A stretch of 64,000 bases of DNA, taken from assembly GCA_002104905.1 (NCBI GenBank), contig MCFE01000184.1:62001-126000 (forward strand), written 5' to 3'. The stretch is from Basidiobolus meristosporus CBS 931.73. Its lineage: Eukaryota > Basidiobolomycota > Basidiobolomycetes > Basidiobolales > Basidiobolaceae. The notes under the pieces were generated by a model, which saw only the letters and a list, made by a program, of their open reading frames with translations, was not told where the DNA came from and did not search any database. How positions within the stretch are numbered: the stretch's first letter is position 1; every line of letters begins with the position of its first letter. Made by a program: the position numbers and the translations under genes. Below, in pieces: positions 1-10,054 of this stretch.

Positions 1-2
1 AT

Positions 3-465
3 GAGTTTGGCCTCACCAATGCCCCTGCAACATTCATGACTCCAAATGACTGTCTTCCAGGAGTACTTAGACAAGTTTGTGATAATACACCTAGATGACA
101 TGTAGACATACAGCAAGCCAGAAGAGGATTGCATGGTGCACATTAAAAAGGTCTTTAAGAAGCTAAGAGAAAACAAACTATTTGGCAAGCTAGCCAAGTG
201 TGAGTTCTTTGGGGAACATGTTGAATATCTGGAACACATAGTGACTAGCACAGGAGTTACTTTAGACCCTAACAAGGTTGAAATTATCAAGAATCTGAAG
301 CAGCCCCATAGTATATCAGAGCTCAGATCATTCCTTGGAATGGTTTCCTATTATTGGATGCTTGTCAAGTCCTTTGCAAGTATTGTAGCCCCTTTACAAG
401 ACTTAGGGTTAGGGCTTGCAAGATTTGCTAATAATACTTAACCATTAAGATATTGGTATCACAAG
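3..465 (+). pseudogene. Ty3/gypsy reverse transcriptase remnant
   Basis: A decayed piece of a gypsy pol gene. The first codons read FGLTNAPATF, the conserved RT block just before the catalytic YxDD. A frameshift near base 50 is needed to continue into YLDKFVIIHLDDM, the catalytic palm motif (here HLDD), which is followed directly by a TAG stop at about 101-103. The open stretch 133-441 carries the RT thumb region (LAKCEFF, then LDPNKVEIIKNLKQP and ELRSFLGMVSYY). Coding then stops. RNaseH and integrase are missing and the sequence passes within some 70 bases to a polypurine tract and LTR, so most of pol has been deleted. The left end lies outside the window. Confidence 0.85.
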
Positions 466-508
466 AAAAGAGACTCAGGAGAACCCTCTCAACTTTAATA
501 GGGGAGAA

Positions 509-872
509 TGTCATGATCCACTGCTTGAATGTTTAAGTTAGATCAGCTTTTAGTCAAATCAATTAGTTATATGTTCAGCTTATGAGTCTATCAGTATTAT
601 CAATCAAATCAGTGGCATTAGTCAGCAAATGAATTAGCAGATCTTTATCAAACAGAAGTAGATATATTAGGCAGCATCTTATTGGGTGATGATGATACAA
701 TCAAATGAGTCATCAGCCACAGCCTACATTAAGTAATACAACTAGTCAGCAATTGATCTGGCAAAATGTATATAAGGAGCGGCTGGAACCTCAATAAAAT
801 CAGTTCAAGTTTTAGTGAATAAAATACTAGCTAAACTCCCTATTCCTCTACAACTCTTATACCAAGACTTGT
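509..872 (+). repeat. LTR of the plus-strand gypsy remnant
   Basis: A purine run ggggagaa (501-508) looks like the polypurine tract that primes plus-strand synthesis. It is followed at once by TGTCATGATCC, a typical LTR start. Inside are a TATA-like tatataagg near 769-778 and two AATAAA signals near 794 and 820, in the order expected for U3 and R. The right end is not certain. I place it at cttgtaaca (about 872) because LTRs end in CA and the ACA would mirror the starting TGT. No second copy of this LTR is seen in the window, so length and end are inferred from internal signals only. Confidence 0.55.
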
Positions 873-2064
873 AACACACTCACCAAGTAACTCCATTAAA
901 ATCCACTGGTCAATAAGTATTTCTGCTGCAATGCTCTATTTCCATTACTCTGTGGGTACCCAACAGCTTTACACCACTGCTTACTCACTGGTTCCCATAT
1001 GTCCTAGCCTTTAGCCAGCACTGAAAGGTCTAGCTCCTCATCTACCACTCTTTGCAATTAGTACTTGCAATATTCAAGAGTATTTTCTTGAGCGCTACTT
1101 CTGAAAAAGTGCTACAACCTCTTGGCATGCCATTAGTGTTCCAAAATCTCACTGAGGGCTTTGTGATTGCCTCTTGAGTACTTAACATTGTTGCTTGGTC
1201 TGTTAGCTGGATCTTCAATTTGTCAACAATGCAGGAAGTAGGGGCTGTGGTAGACCAATGCCTTGCTCTGCATACTTATCTACCTCACTGGATTGCAGCT
1301 CAACTGTCTGTGCTTTCAACTCTTGTGAAAACAGTTGTTTTCTTGTTAGCAATTCTTCTTGCTATGATGGAACTTAGTCTGTTCCAGGCTTACCATGTTA
1401 ACTGGCAAGTACCACATCATTTTTCTCATGCATCCCTGTCTCTGGTTGGATAGACTTTTTTGCCTTTACCTTTTCCTTTATCACTGCCAGGTCTTTCACT
1501 ACTACTTTGTCTGAGTGCATCTTGAATTGAGCTATGTTTACTCCTTGATAAATACCTATGAAAAATAATTTGGTCCTGCAGGTTAAAACAATCCAGATGA
1601 GCCATCAAGATCTTGTCAGGAGAGTGCAATACTACCAATAGCTTGGAATTAATGACAATCTACACAATCTTATGACAGGATTACAACAGCATTTGGCTCA
1701 TTTAACAGCCAATTAAACTTACAAAACATCATGATGTTTGTATAGTGCTTTGCTGAGGGTGACATGGCATTGTTATGGTCTTGGTGCACTCTACAACAAC
1801 TTGAGTGGATCTAATCTGCCAGTATATCTAATTGCCCAATATAGCAAAAACTTAATGATGTCTTGATGGCCTCTTAGCAGGCCTCTGATGGTAATAAATT
1901 GGCAGTATGGCTGACTATAGCCAGTTCTGTATAATGTTACCATGCCAATTTACCAAATGGTATTTCCTTTTTCTACCTCCCCTTGGCCAATTTATATATA
2001 CCACTATAGTAGAACCCCTCTTTATTTGCTTACCCACTACTACCTTGGGTATTCCACATATAGC
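873..2064. other. Degraded transposon-derived sequence, unassigned
   Basis: AT-rich sequence with no credible gene. It lies between the plus-strand LTR and the integrase end of the minus-strand gypsy element, so the gypsy 3' LTR would be expected here, but I find no match to the 5' LTR at 11946-12832. A minus-strand open stretch at 1426-1638 has a lysine/glycine-rich tail (GSDKGKGKGKK) and could be a gag or integrase tail, but nothing identifies it. Other open stretches in both directions are short and broken. Confidence 0.4.
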
Positions 2065-3002
2065 TCAAATAAAAAAAACTATGGCCTCCAGCTTACTAAC
2101 CTCTACAAACGCACGCATCTGCTGCAATTGACATACTTCTATTGCCACAACTTTACATCTTTGTAGTATGATACTTGTAAAGTTGCTGTATACCTTGTAC
2201 TGCTGGTGACATATACATCTTGCAAACATATGCATGGCTGTCACCACTTCTGCCATGAATACCTCCTGAATATCTGCAGATATCTTATTGGTATTTAGCC
2301 AATATACTCCTTTTCCCTGCTGGATTCTAGTCCCCCTAATAGGTGTGCTCTGGCTCTTGTTTGTATGAATTCTGTATTGAATTGTGTAGAAATGGGCTTG
2401 TGACCATTGGAAATCTGGCATACCTTGGCATTTTGATATGAACTGGAGTCCTCTATCAGATATAATGTCACTTGGGATAAAATGGAGCCGGAAAATGTTC
2501 TTGATTACTAGGTGGGCAGTCTCCTTGGTGTCTATATTCTTGGAGCAGGGAATGAAGTGAGCCATCTTTGTGAGTCTATCTGCCACTACCAGGACTGAGT
2601 GGAATTGGTTGGATTCTAGGAGGTTGGTTATGAAGTCCTTTGAAATTGACTTTCATTGCTGGTCAGGAATTGGCAAGGGTTGAAGTAGTCCATATGGCTG
2701 GTGTCTGGCAGATTTTGCACATTTACATGTGTCACAGAATTTGAGGTACTCCTTGACAAGGGATATCATCTTGGGCCACCAGAGTCTCTCTTGATTGCAT
2801 TCATAGTTTTGGCAGTACCAAAATGTCCTGCAGCTATTGCATCATGGCAATGATGGATGATATCTAACTGGATATCAAGGTCTGGGAAAAATAGTTGGTG
2901 CCATTGGTAGATGATGTCATTGACTAGATTTAGGTGCTGGTGGTTTGGGAACTTGGATGGTGGGTCAGTGGGAGACATGAAGTATTTCTTGACTGTTGCC
3001 GC
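2065..3002 (-). pseudogene. Ty3/gypsy integrase region
   Basis: Downstream part of the minus-strand gypsy pol. Reading leftward from 3002, the segment gives the integrase zinc-binding region (LFFPDLDIQLDIIHHCHD, then AAGHFGTAKTM with its His residues and CDTCKCAK cysteines), then the start of the catalytic core (ADRLTKMAHFIPC and SDIISDRGLQFIS; the D of SDRG is a DDE residue). An in-frame stop lies between zinc-binding and core, and frames decay after about 2430. The last acidic residue of the triad is not seen. It continues the RT/RNaseH part at 3806-4989; the LTR at 3003-3805 splits the two. Confidence 0.8.
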
Positions 3003-3805
3003 TGTGGTAGGGTAAACATACCTCCCACAGACAAGTTTATTCATATAGCCATTATGATATACTTATCCATATTTTATCTTATCAGTATTATCCCATTCTT
3101 CTTTTGCCCATATTTTCAGTATTATCCCCATATAATGTTTACCCTGATTAGTTATTAGCATTAGTTATCCCAGATGTTATTCAGCTTTGTGATCAGTATA
3201 TCTATCTACCTAAGGCAAGTACCCTTGTCAGTACCTGTGACACATGACCTAGGTCTGTGTTACCATCCCTACCATTTCAATACTGTATATGGTATTTCTA
3301 TGTTGCACAGGTTTCAGACTACTGATTCCTGATTGGATGAATGTGCTGTGCCTTTTAGAGCCTTCCAGGACATTCTTGGCATATTTTTAGCTCATAGTGA
3401 TGTCATCAAGAATTCCACTGATACCTAGAATCTTCTAGAACCTTGTCATTAGTAACCACTTGGCAATCAGGAAAAGTATTTAAGGGAAAGCAATCCCTCA
3501 TCAATAAATGATCCCTTCTATCAGTAACACTTTACCTTATTGATTAGCAGTTGATCACTGCACCTGCCTTCAACAGTACATCTTGGACCTGCCATCAAGG
3601 AGCTTTTCAGGGTAGTGCACAAGACACACAGAGGCCTTTGGAGACACTTGGAGCATCTAGGAGGCTAGAGAAGCAGGAGCTTTTACCATAGTGACATACT
3701 GGCAAACACACCAGCAGTTTAGACACAGAGGTTATTGCACTCATCAGACACCTCATACACCTTGAGTTGTGTAGCTTCTCCCAGGAGTACCTCTACACCA
3801 CCACA
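3003..3805 (+). mobile_element. Solo gypsy-type LTR inserted in the minus-strand gypsy element
   Basis: An 803-bp LTR beginning TGTGGTAGGG and ending ACCACCACA. It is homologous, in opposite orientation, to the LTR at 6084-7154. Shared blocks include the GGCAAGTACCC / GTGACACATGA segment (3212-3250), the variant of the CCATATATGG box (3283-3292), the GATTCCTGATTGG block and the closing GTACCT..CACCACCACA. It lies in plus orientation inside the minus-strand gypsy pol, between the RNaseH-connection region and the integrase zinc-binding region, and gypsy coding resumes on the other side. The flanking 4-mers are ccgc (2999-3002) and ccac (3806-3809), a target duplication that has drifted by one base or is not real. 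No internal coding region accompanies it. Confidence 0.75.
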
Positions 3806-4989
3806 CCACTGTGGAGTTGGTGGCTTAGCTGGTCTTGACTTTCTCAGGGAGGAAAGGAGCTATATTACTGGAGGACTAGGTTGCAAGGAGCTCAAAATGT
3901 CTTTTGTTGGGTACAGGGTTTTTCATTTACCTACAGGCATTGTCCCCTTCTTCAAGGGAATATTCCACCTTTCTGGACATGGCATTGGGTTTTCCTTTTT
4001 TTACACCTGGTCTATAGGTAATGACAAAGTCAAAGCTAGACAGAAAGAGGGACCATCTGGCTTGTCTCTGGTTTAGTACTCTGAGGTGGTAAAGTACTCA
4101 AGATTTTTGTGGTCACAGCAGATCTTTATCTTTTGAGCTGCACCATTAAGATAGTGTCTCCATTGTTCAAAGGCAACAATAATTGCAAATAGCTCCTTGT
4201 TATAGATATCATAATTTACTTCAGCTGGAGTGAATTTTCAAGCATAGAATGCAATAGTGTGTAGCACATTCTTGTCATAATACTGGGAAAGGACGGCACC
4301 AAGGGCAAAGTCAGAGGCATTGGTTTCTATGATGAAAGGTCTCTTAAGGTCAGGGCGGGCATGCAGTTTGGTGCACAAGAAGAATTTCTTGATAGAATCA
4401 AAGGACTTGCACTGTTCCTTATTCCAGGCAAAGGGCAGATTGTCTGGGTGAGCTTTGCCAAGGGAGTGACTATCTTGGAGTAGTTGGCAATGAATCTACA
4501 GTAGAAGTTGGCAAATCCAAGGAAGTATTGGACTCCTTTTACAGAACAGGGAGTTCTCCAGGATTGGATGGCTTCTACTTTCTTGGCAACCATTCTTGCT
4601 CCATATGAGCTTATACAATAACCTAGGAACTCAACTTCTTTCTGGTCAAATTCACATTTTTCCAGTTTGGCATAGAGGCTAGCAGTGTCAAGCATGTTCA
4701 AGACTTTCTTCACATGGGAATTATGTTCTTCTTAAGTCTTGGAGTAGATCAGAATATCATCAAGGTAGATGACCACAAATTGATCAAGGTACTCATGGAA
4801 TATATCATTCATCAGGTGTTGAAAGACAACTGGGGCATTGGTGTATCCAAATGGCAAGCTCTATACTCAAAGTGACCATATCTTGCTCTGAAGGCAGTCT
4901 TCCATTCATCACCAGGCTTGATCATGACAAGGTTGTAAGCTCCTCTGAGGTCAATTTTAGTAAATACTTTGGCAGCACAGAGTTGATCC
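3806..4989 (-). pseudogene. Ty3/gypsy reverse transcriptase (C-terminal part) and RNaseH
   Basis: Middle part of the minus-strand gypsy pol. Reading leftward from 4989 it continues the RT with [20 protein letters not shown], in frame with sequence that now lies at 10055 and beyond, on the far side of the copia insertion. Then come the thumb (YAKLEKCEFDQKEVEFLGY, VKGVQYFLGFANFYCRFI) and RNaseH (NASDFALGAVLSQYYDKN and CDHKNLEYF). After RNaseH the connection region ([21 protein letters not shown]) runs into stops and then the LTR at 3003-3805. Stops and shifts make it non-functional. Confidence 0.85.
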
Positions 4990-5338
4990 TGTTGTAAAAA
5001 TTTGTATTTCCACCTAAATAATCACCTAACTTAGTAACTTAGATCATCACCTTCAAATCCTAGAGAATACTGACCAAATTTGTTGTCGGAATTTACTTAG
5101 AATATTTTCACCAAAATGCCAGGTACCCAAATCATGAAAATTCTCAAAGTTGTCCAAACAGCCCCAAACTTTGCACACATGTTCTTGAGACCTTCCTTAA
5201 CCTATTCTACATGTTTGTAATGCCAAGACCATCTGAAAGTATAAATACTACTTTTACATTCAATAAATCATTAAGTGAAAACCACATAATCTACTTGTTC
5301 TCCCAATCACTTCCAATATCTCCAAGACTCTTACAACA
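4990..5338 (+). repeat. Copia 5' LTR
   Basis: A 349-bp LTR, nearly identical to the 3' LTR at 9701-10049, with a few substitutions that show the insertion is not brand new. It contains aagtataaatacta (TATA-like, about 5237-5250) and CAATAAATCATT (polyadenylation signal, about 5261) shortly before the end. Other copies of this family: 13213-13560 (reversed) and fragments at 13573-13655 and 13656-13877. Confidence 0.92.
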
Positions 5339-5350
5339 GGTTATGAGCCC
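5339..5350 (+). other. Copia primer-binding site
   Basis: Directly after the 5' LTR stands GGTTATGAGCCC. Its reverse complement, GGGCTCATAACC, matches the anticodon arm of initiator methionine tRNA (CAT anticodon). This is the half-tRNA priming known from Drosophila copia, not priming from the tRNA 3' end. The gag start codon (5343-5345) lies inside the site. Confidence 0.7.
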
Positions 5351-6083
5351 CAAGCAGTCACTCTCGGCAATGCCTACTACTGCTATTACTGGAATTTTTC
5401 CCTCTGCTGAAAAGTTGGATGGCTCTAACTACCAAGTGTGGAAGGTGAAGATGAAGATGCTGCTACAAGAAAGAGGCCTTTGGGATATTGTCATGGGAGA
5501 AGAATGCCCTCCTAAAAACGTGGGAGAGGAAGCCTTAAAGTACCAGAAGAAAGAACAAAGTGCCTTCAACTGCATTTGCCTTAATGTTAAGGACAAATTG
5601 CTAATTCAATGCTCAAGAGCAAAAATGGCAAAGAATGCCTGGAAAGCATTAGAAGACACCTACCAGTCATGTTCAGCTGCCAAGAAAATGTATCTGAGAC
5701 AAAAATTCCTTACTACAAAGATGCTACCAGGAGAAGAAATGCAAAATCTAATTAACAGAATTACCCTGCTGGTAGATGAGATGGAATTTGTGGGCGTACC
5801 AACTACTGATGAGGATGTGATAGTTACCATCCTGAATAGCCTGACAGACAAGTTTCAGGGCCTTGTATCAGCTTTAGAGTCCAGAACTGAAGATTTGACC
5901 TTAAATTACGTATATGGAAGGCTCCTGGATGAAGAATTAAGAAAATCAAGCGCCAATAAGAAGGAAGAAGAAAATGCTTTAATAATCAATGATAACCAAT
6001 AAAGGAGGTACCCAAGACCCTACAAAGGCAACAGCAACCTATTTTGCAACTATTGCAAAAGGAAAGGATACACATCAGACCGG
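5343..6083 (+). pseudogene. Copia gag
   Basis: Capsid/nucleocapsid part of the copia polyprotein. The ATG at 5343 gives MSPKQSLSAM; the open frame runs back into the LTR, but this is the first ATG after it. The UBN2/gag signature follows (LDGSNYQVWKVKMKMLLQ, WDIVMG, then AWKALEDTY and LVDEMEFVGVPTTDEDV). A TAA at 6000-6002 breaks the frame, which otherwise continues into the nucleocapsid knuckle CNYCKRKGYTSDRC, where the usual His of CCHC is Tyr. The reading frame is then cut by the LTR at 6084 and continues without a shift at 7159. Confidence 0.88.
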
Positions 6084-7154
6084 TGTGGTGGTGTATAAGT
6101 CCAAGGGAGATATATGTCCAACACTTCTCAAGTGTTTAGTGTGTGGGGTGTTCACTGGGTGCAATAACCTCTGGCAAAAGCTTGCTAAGAATACTTCGGT
6201 TCTGTCTCTAATCTAATGTGAAGGGGAATAAAGCCACAAGCTTGTCAAGGGAAAACTATTGAGCTACAATCCCCAACTAAGTTGGCGTCTTAACAAAAGT
6301 ATGTGCTGGGTTCAGCGTCCTTTGAGATGACAATGTACTAAAGCTTCCAAAGTCAAAACAACTGTAAACTCCACCAGCAGGGACTTGATAAGAATGCAGC
6401 TGTGGTCAATAGTTACAAAGACAGAAAAGTATCTTTGCCTGTACAAGAACAAACTTGGGAAAGAATCAAATATAATAAAAGATACCTACTCTGAGTATTC
6501 CTCACAAGTAGTGCCTCCAAGGTCAGTTGGCTGTCAGCGCGGTTTCCTGGGAGTGTCCTGTGGTCTGGGGTTGGAAGTTCAGGTAGCAGCAGGTAGCAGT
6601 GATCACACTAATCAACAAGTCAGTATATTGATAAAAGGGATGATGATTTATTGTTGAGGGATAGCCTCCCTTATATACTTTTCTCACTGGCTAAGTGATT
6701 ACTAATCATGGTGTTCCAGAAGGTTCCGGAGATCAATAGAAATCTTAATGACATCAGAATGACCTAAGAATGTTCTAAGTAGGTGCCGGAAGGTTCTAAG
6801 AGGCACAGCACATCCAACCAATCAGGAATCAGTATTCTGAAACCTGTGTAACATGGGGATACCATATATGGTATGGAAATGGTAGGGATGGTGACACGGA
6901 CTGATCATGTGTCACGGGTACTGGCGCGGGTACTTGCCTAATATAGAAGTACTTATAGCTAGTAATCTTACTTAAAGTGAGGGGTAACTTATGCAATAAG
7001 GTAAGCAGGTGTGATAGTCAACCGGCTTATGGGATAGTACTGATTGGGTAAGACAAATGGGATAAAACTGAAATAAGTGTAGTAGAGATATAGGGAAGTA
7101 GAAAATAAGGGAATGAGCACATCTGTCAGTGGGTGTCACTGTCACCCCACTACA
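6084..7154 (-). mobile_element. Solo gypsy-type LTR nested in copia
   Basis: A 1071-bp insert with LTR ends: TGTGGTGGTG at the left and CCACTACA at the right. It is flanked by a perfect 4-bp duplication ccgg (6080-6083 and 7155-7158). Excising the insert and one ccgg rejoins the copia zinc-knuckle frame exactly (S-D-R-C then LKKRDYQQ). It is homologous to the reversed LTR at 3003-3805 and to the gypsy 5' LTR at 11946-12832 (shared blocks near 6262-6480 and 11985-12240). By those comparisons it reads on the minus strand. It holds a perfect CCATATATGG box (6862-6871). It has no coding region of its own; open frames inside are spurious. Confidence 0.85.
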
Positions 7155-8829
7155 CCGGTGTCTCAAAAAGAGAGATTATCAGCAAAAAAAGCCTGAATAC
7201 GGAAATGCTGCAACAACTGAAGATAGACTATTCATATCTGCACTAAATATGACCACAAACAAGGATTCTCAGATGTGGTATGTTGACTCTGGAGCTTCTC
7301 AAGACTTAACACACCAAAAAGAACTTTTTACCCAATATCAAGAAATTCCAATTAAGAAGGTTTTCATGGGTGACAATAGAACACTTGATGCAGTGGGTGA
7401 AGGAACTATCCAAGTAAACCTAAGAAGCAGTGAAGCAAGCCATACACTGACCTTTAAAGAAGTACTCTATGTACTAGAAATAGCCAAGAACCTACTCTCT
7501 GTAAGCAAGGCCACAGCAGAAGGACTCAGTTTCAGTTTTGACAATTCTGGATGCAGGATCACTGATCAAAATGGTGCCCATATTGCTTCAGGCATCAGAG
7601 ATCAGAATCTATACAAGTGGACTTATATTCCATCATATTTGGAAGCCAATATAAGTAACTTAAATGAAGAAACACCAATGCTTTGGCACAGGAGATTTGG
7701 GCACATCAATTTTGATTATTTGCGCAAAATGATCTAAGATCAGCTAATTTCTGGAGTGAAAATTGATCCCCCAGCTAATTTGGAGCACTGTGAAGCCTGC
7801 ATATATGGGAAACAAGCCAGACAATCATTCAAGAGCTCTGGGTTAATCAAAACCAAGAAAAAACTAGATTTAATTCACTCAGATCTGTGTGGACCTATAC
7901 AAAATTTATTCTTAGGTGGGATGAATTATTTAATCACCTTTATTGATGATTATACAAGATACACATGAGTCTACTTCATGGAGAGAAAGGAAGAAGCTCT
8001 GTCTAAGTTCTGGGAGTTTAAAGCCATGGTGGAGAGAGAAACTGGTGAAAAAATCAAGAAAATACTCTCAGACAATGGTGGAGCATACATCTCAAAACTC
8101 TTCACCCACTTCTGCAAAATTCATGGGATAAAGCAAGAGACTACTGTACCATGCTCCCCACAGCAAAATGAAGTAGCAGAACAAGCTAACAGATCAATAA
8201 TTGATATGGCAAGATCTATGATCCATGATCAAAAATTATCTTATGATATTTGGGCGGAATCAGTTGCCACTGCTGTATACCTTAAAAATAGGAGTTATAA
8301 CAGAATATTTTGTGATTCTACTCCATCTGAAGCATGGTATGGATACAGACCAAGTGCAGAACATCTAAGAATATCTGGGTGTACAGCATATGCCAAAAAA
8401 CTGGCTGGAAATCAGTCAAAATTTGAGCCAAAAAGTGTAAAATGCATATTTTTGGGCTACTGCAATGAGAGTAAGGCATACAGACTCTACAATACCAAAG
8501 CAAGGAAGCTGATCAAGTCCAGGGATGTGTTGTTTGATGACAATTCAAAAATTTCACAAAACATGACATCAGATGATGACAAAAATCTAATCTTAAGTCC
8601 ACCATTTGTCAGGATTGAATCAGAGCAAAACAATGAAAATTTTTTCACTCCAGAGAACTCTACAACTGTGGTTCAGCCAGAATAAGTGCCCAGGAATATC
8701 CCAGAAGTGATCATTCCTGTATCAAATGCCTGGAGATCCAATTGGACAAGAAATAACCCAAATTACTATATCAATGAGTGTACAAACTTAGCCTATGCCT
8801 ATTCAGTCCATGTTGATGACCCCAGACTG
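7155..8829 (+). pseudogene. Copia protease and integrase
   Basis: Continuation of the copia polyprotein. Protease: WYVDSGASQDLTH at about 7276, with the catalytic D-S-G-A. Integrase zinc-binding: LWHRRFGHINFDYL, then CEACIYGKQ. Catalytic core: DLCGPI, FIDDYTRY, ILSDNGGAYIS, then PCSPQQNEVAEQANR, so the D,D,E residues are all visible. Downstream is the copia-specific block SAEHLRISGCTAYA. Frame breaks: TAA at 7735-7737, TGA at 7966-7968 and TAA at 8683-8685, all in the same frame, then a frameshift near 8830 before the RT. Confidence 0.9.
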
Positions 8830-9689
8830 TAAAAGAGGCCCTAAATAGCCCTCAGACAAAGTTTTGGAGATCTGCAATGACTGAGGAATATCAGGCCTTA
8901 ATGGAAAATCAAACTTGGGACTTGGTCAAATTACCAATCAACAAAAAATCAACTGGATGCAGATGGGTCTTCAAGACAAAATACAAGGCTGATGGTACAA
9001 TTGAAAGATACAAAGCAAGACTTGTAGCCAAAGGATACTCTCAAACAAAAGGACTTGACTATACTGAGACCTTTGCACCGGTAGCCAAGTTTAATTCCAT
9101 CAGATTAATATTGGCTATTGCAGCCAAATATAAGTTTTTTATTCATCAAATGGATGTAAAAACTGCATTTTTGAATGGAGAACTTGATGAGGACGTGTAT
9201 ATGGACCAGCCTGATGGGTTTACTGACCAAGATAACCCCCATTTGGTCTGCAAGCTTAAAAAGTCACTATATGGTCTCAAAAAATCACCAAGAGCCTGGA
9301 ATTGCAAGATAGATTCTTAATTGGAATCTTTGAGTTTCAAAAGAAGTAATGCTAACTATAGTATATACTATAAGCCAGATAGAGCAAAACCAGTTTTATT
9401 AGCTTTTTCTCTTTTTACAGATTTAGGCCTATGTCAAAAAACGCCTATTACTTTATTTCAAGATAATCAAGGATGTATACAATCAGGTAGAAATCCAACT
9501 TTTCATGCTAGAACCAAGCACATAGATATTAGACATCATTTCATACGTGAAGCTATAGAGAATAACTTAGTTAGCTTAGTTTACTGTCCTACAGATGAAA
9601 TGATTGCAGACATATTTACCAAACCATTAGCTAGAGACAAGTTTGAATATCTTAGGTCAAAATTAGGACTAGTCAGTATGAACATATAG
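8830..9689 (+). pseudogene. Copia reverse transcriptase-RNaseH with internal deletion
   Basis: RT begins FWRSAMTEEYQALMENQTWD, then STGCRWVFKTKY, YKARLVAKGYSQ, and MDVKTAFLNGELDEDVYM, the first catalytic Asp block. A TAA at 9318-9320 interrupts it. After YYKPDRAKPVLLAF (near 9405) the sequence jumps to SLFTDLGLCQ and the end of RNaseH (LFQDNQGCI, ARTKHIDIRHHF, EMIADIFTKPL). The YVDD active site and the first part of RNaseH, several hundred bases, are missing. The related fragment at 12833-13212 still has LALYVDDTILA at this place. The open frame ends at 9689 and is followed by the polypurine stretch gagtgggag (9692-9700). Confidence 0.9.
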
Positions 9690-9700
9690 CTGAGTGGGAG

Positions 9701-10049
9701 TGTTGTAAAAATTTGTAATTCCACCTAAATATTCACCTAACTTAGTCACTTAGATCATCACCTTCAAATCCTAGAGAATACTGACCAAATTCCTTGTCAG
9801 GATTTACTTAAAATATTTTCACCAAAATACCAGGTACCCAGAACATGAAAATTCTTAAAGTTGTCCAAACGGCCCCAAACTTTGCACACATGTTCTTGGG
9901 ACCTTCCTTAACCTATTCTATGTGTTTGTAGTGCCAAGACCATGTAAAAGTTTAAATACTACTTGTACATTCAATAAATCATTAAGTGAAAACCACATAA
10001 TCTACTTGTTCTCCCAATCACTTCCAATATCTCCAAGACTCTTACGACA
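9701..10049 (+). repeat. Copia 3' LTR
   Basis: A 349-bp copy of the 5' LTR, preceded by the purine tract gagtgggag and followed by the target duplication gatcc. It differs from the 5' LTR by scattered substitutions. Confidence 0.92.
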
Positions 10050-10054
10050 GATCC

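Larger units (their letters stand above)
4990..10049 (+). mobile_element. Ty1/copia retrotransposon inserted in the gypsy RT gene
   Basis: A complete but defective copia element. Both LTRs are 349 bp (4990-5338 and 9701-10049), start TGTTGTAAAA and end in CA. The flanks carry a perfect 5-bp target duplication, gatcc (4985-4989 and 10050-10054). Removing the element and one gatcc restores a continuous gypsy RT reading frame on the minus strand, which proves the insertion point. Order inside: primer site, gag, protease, integrase, RT, RNaseH, as in Ty1/copia. It carries in-frame stops, one frameshift, an internal deletion around the RT active site and a 1071-bp LTR insertion (6084-7154), so it cannot move by itself. 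Confidence 0.93.

Noticed and set aside
3735-4076. 113-codon plus-strand open frame
   Set aside because: It spans an LTR end and is antisense to the gypsy RNaseH-connection region.
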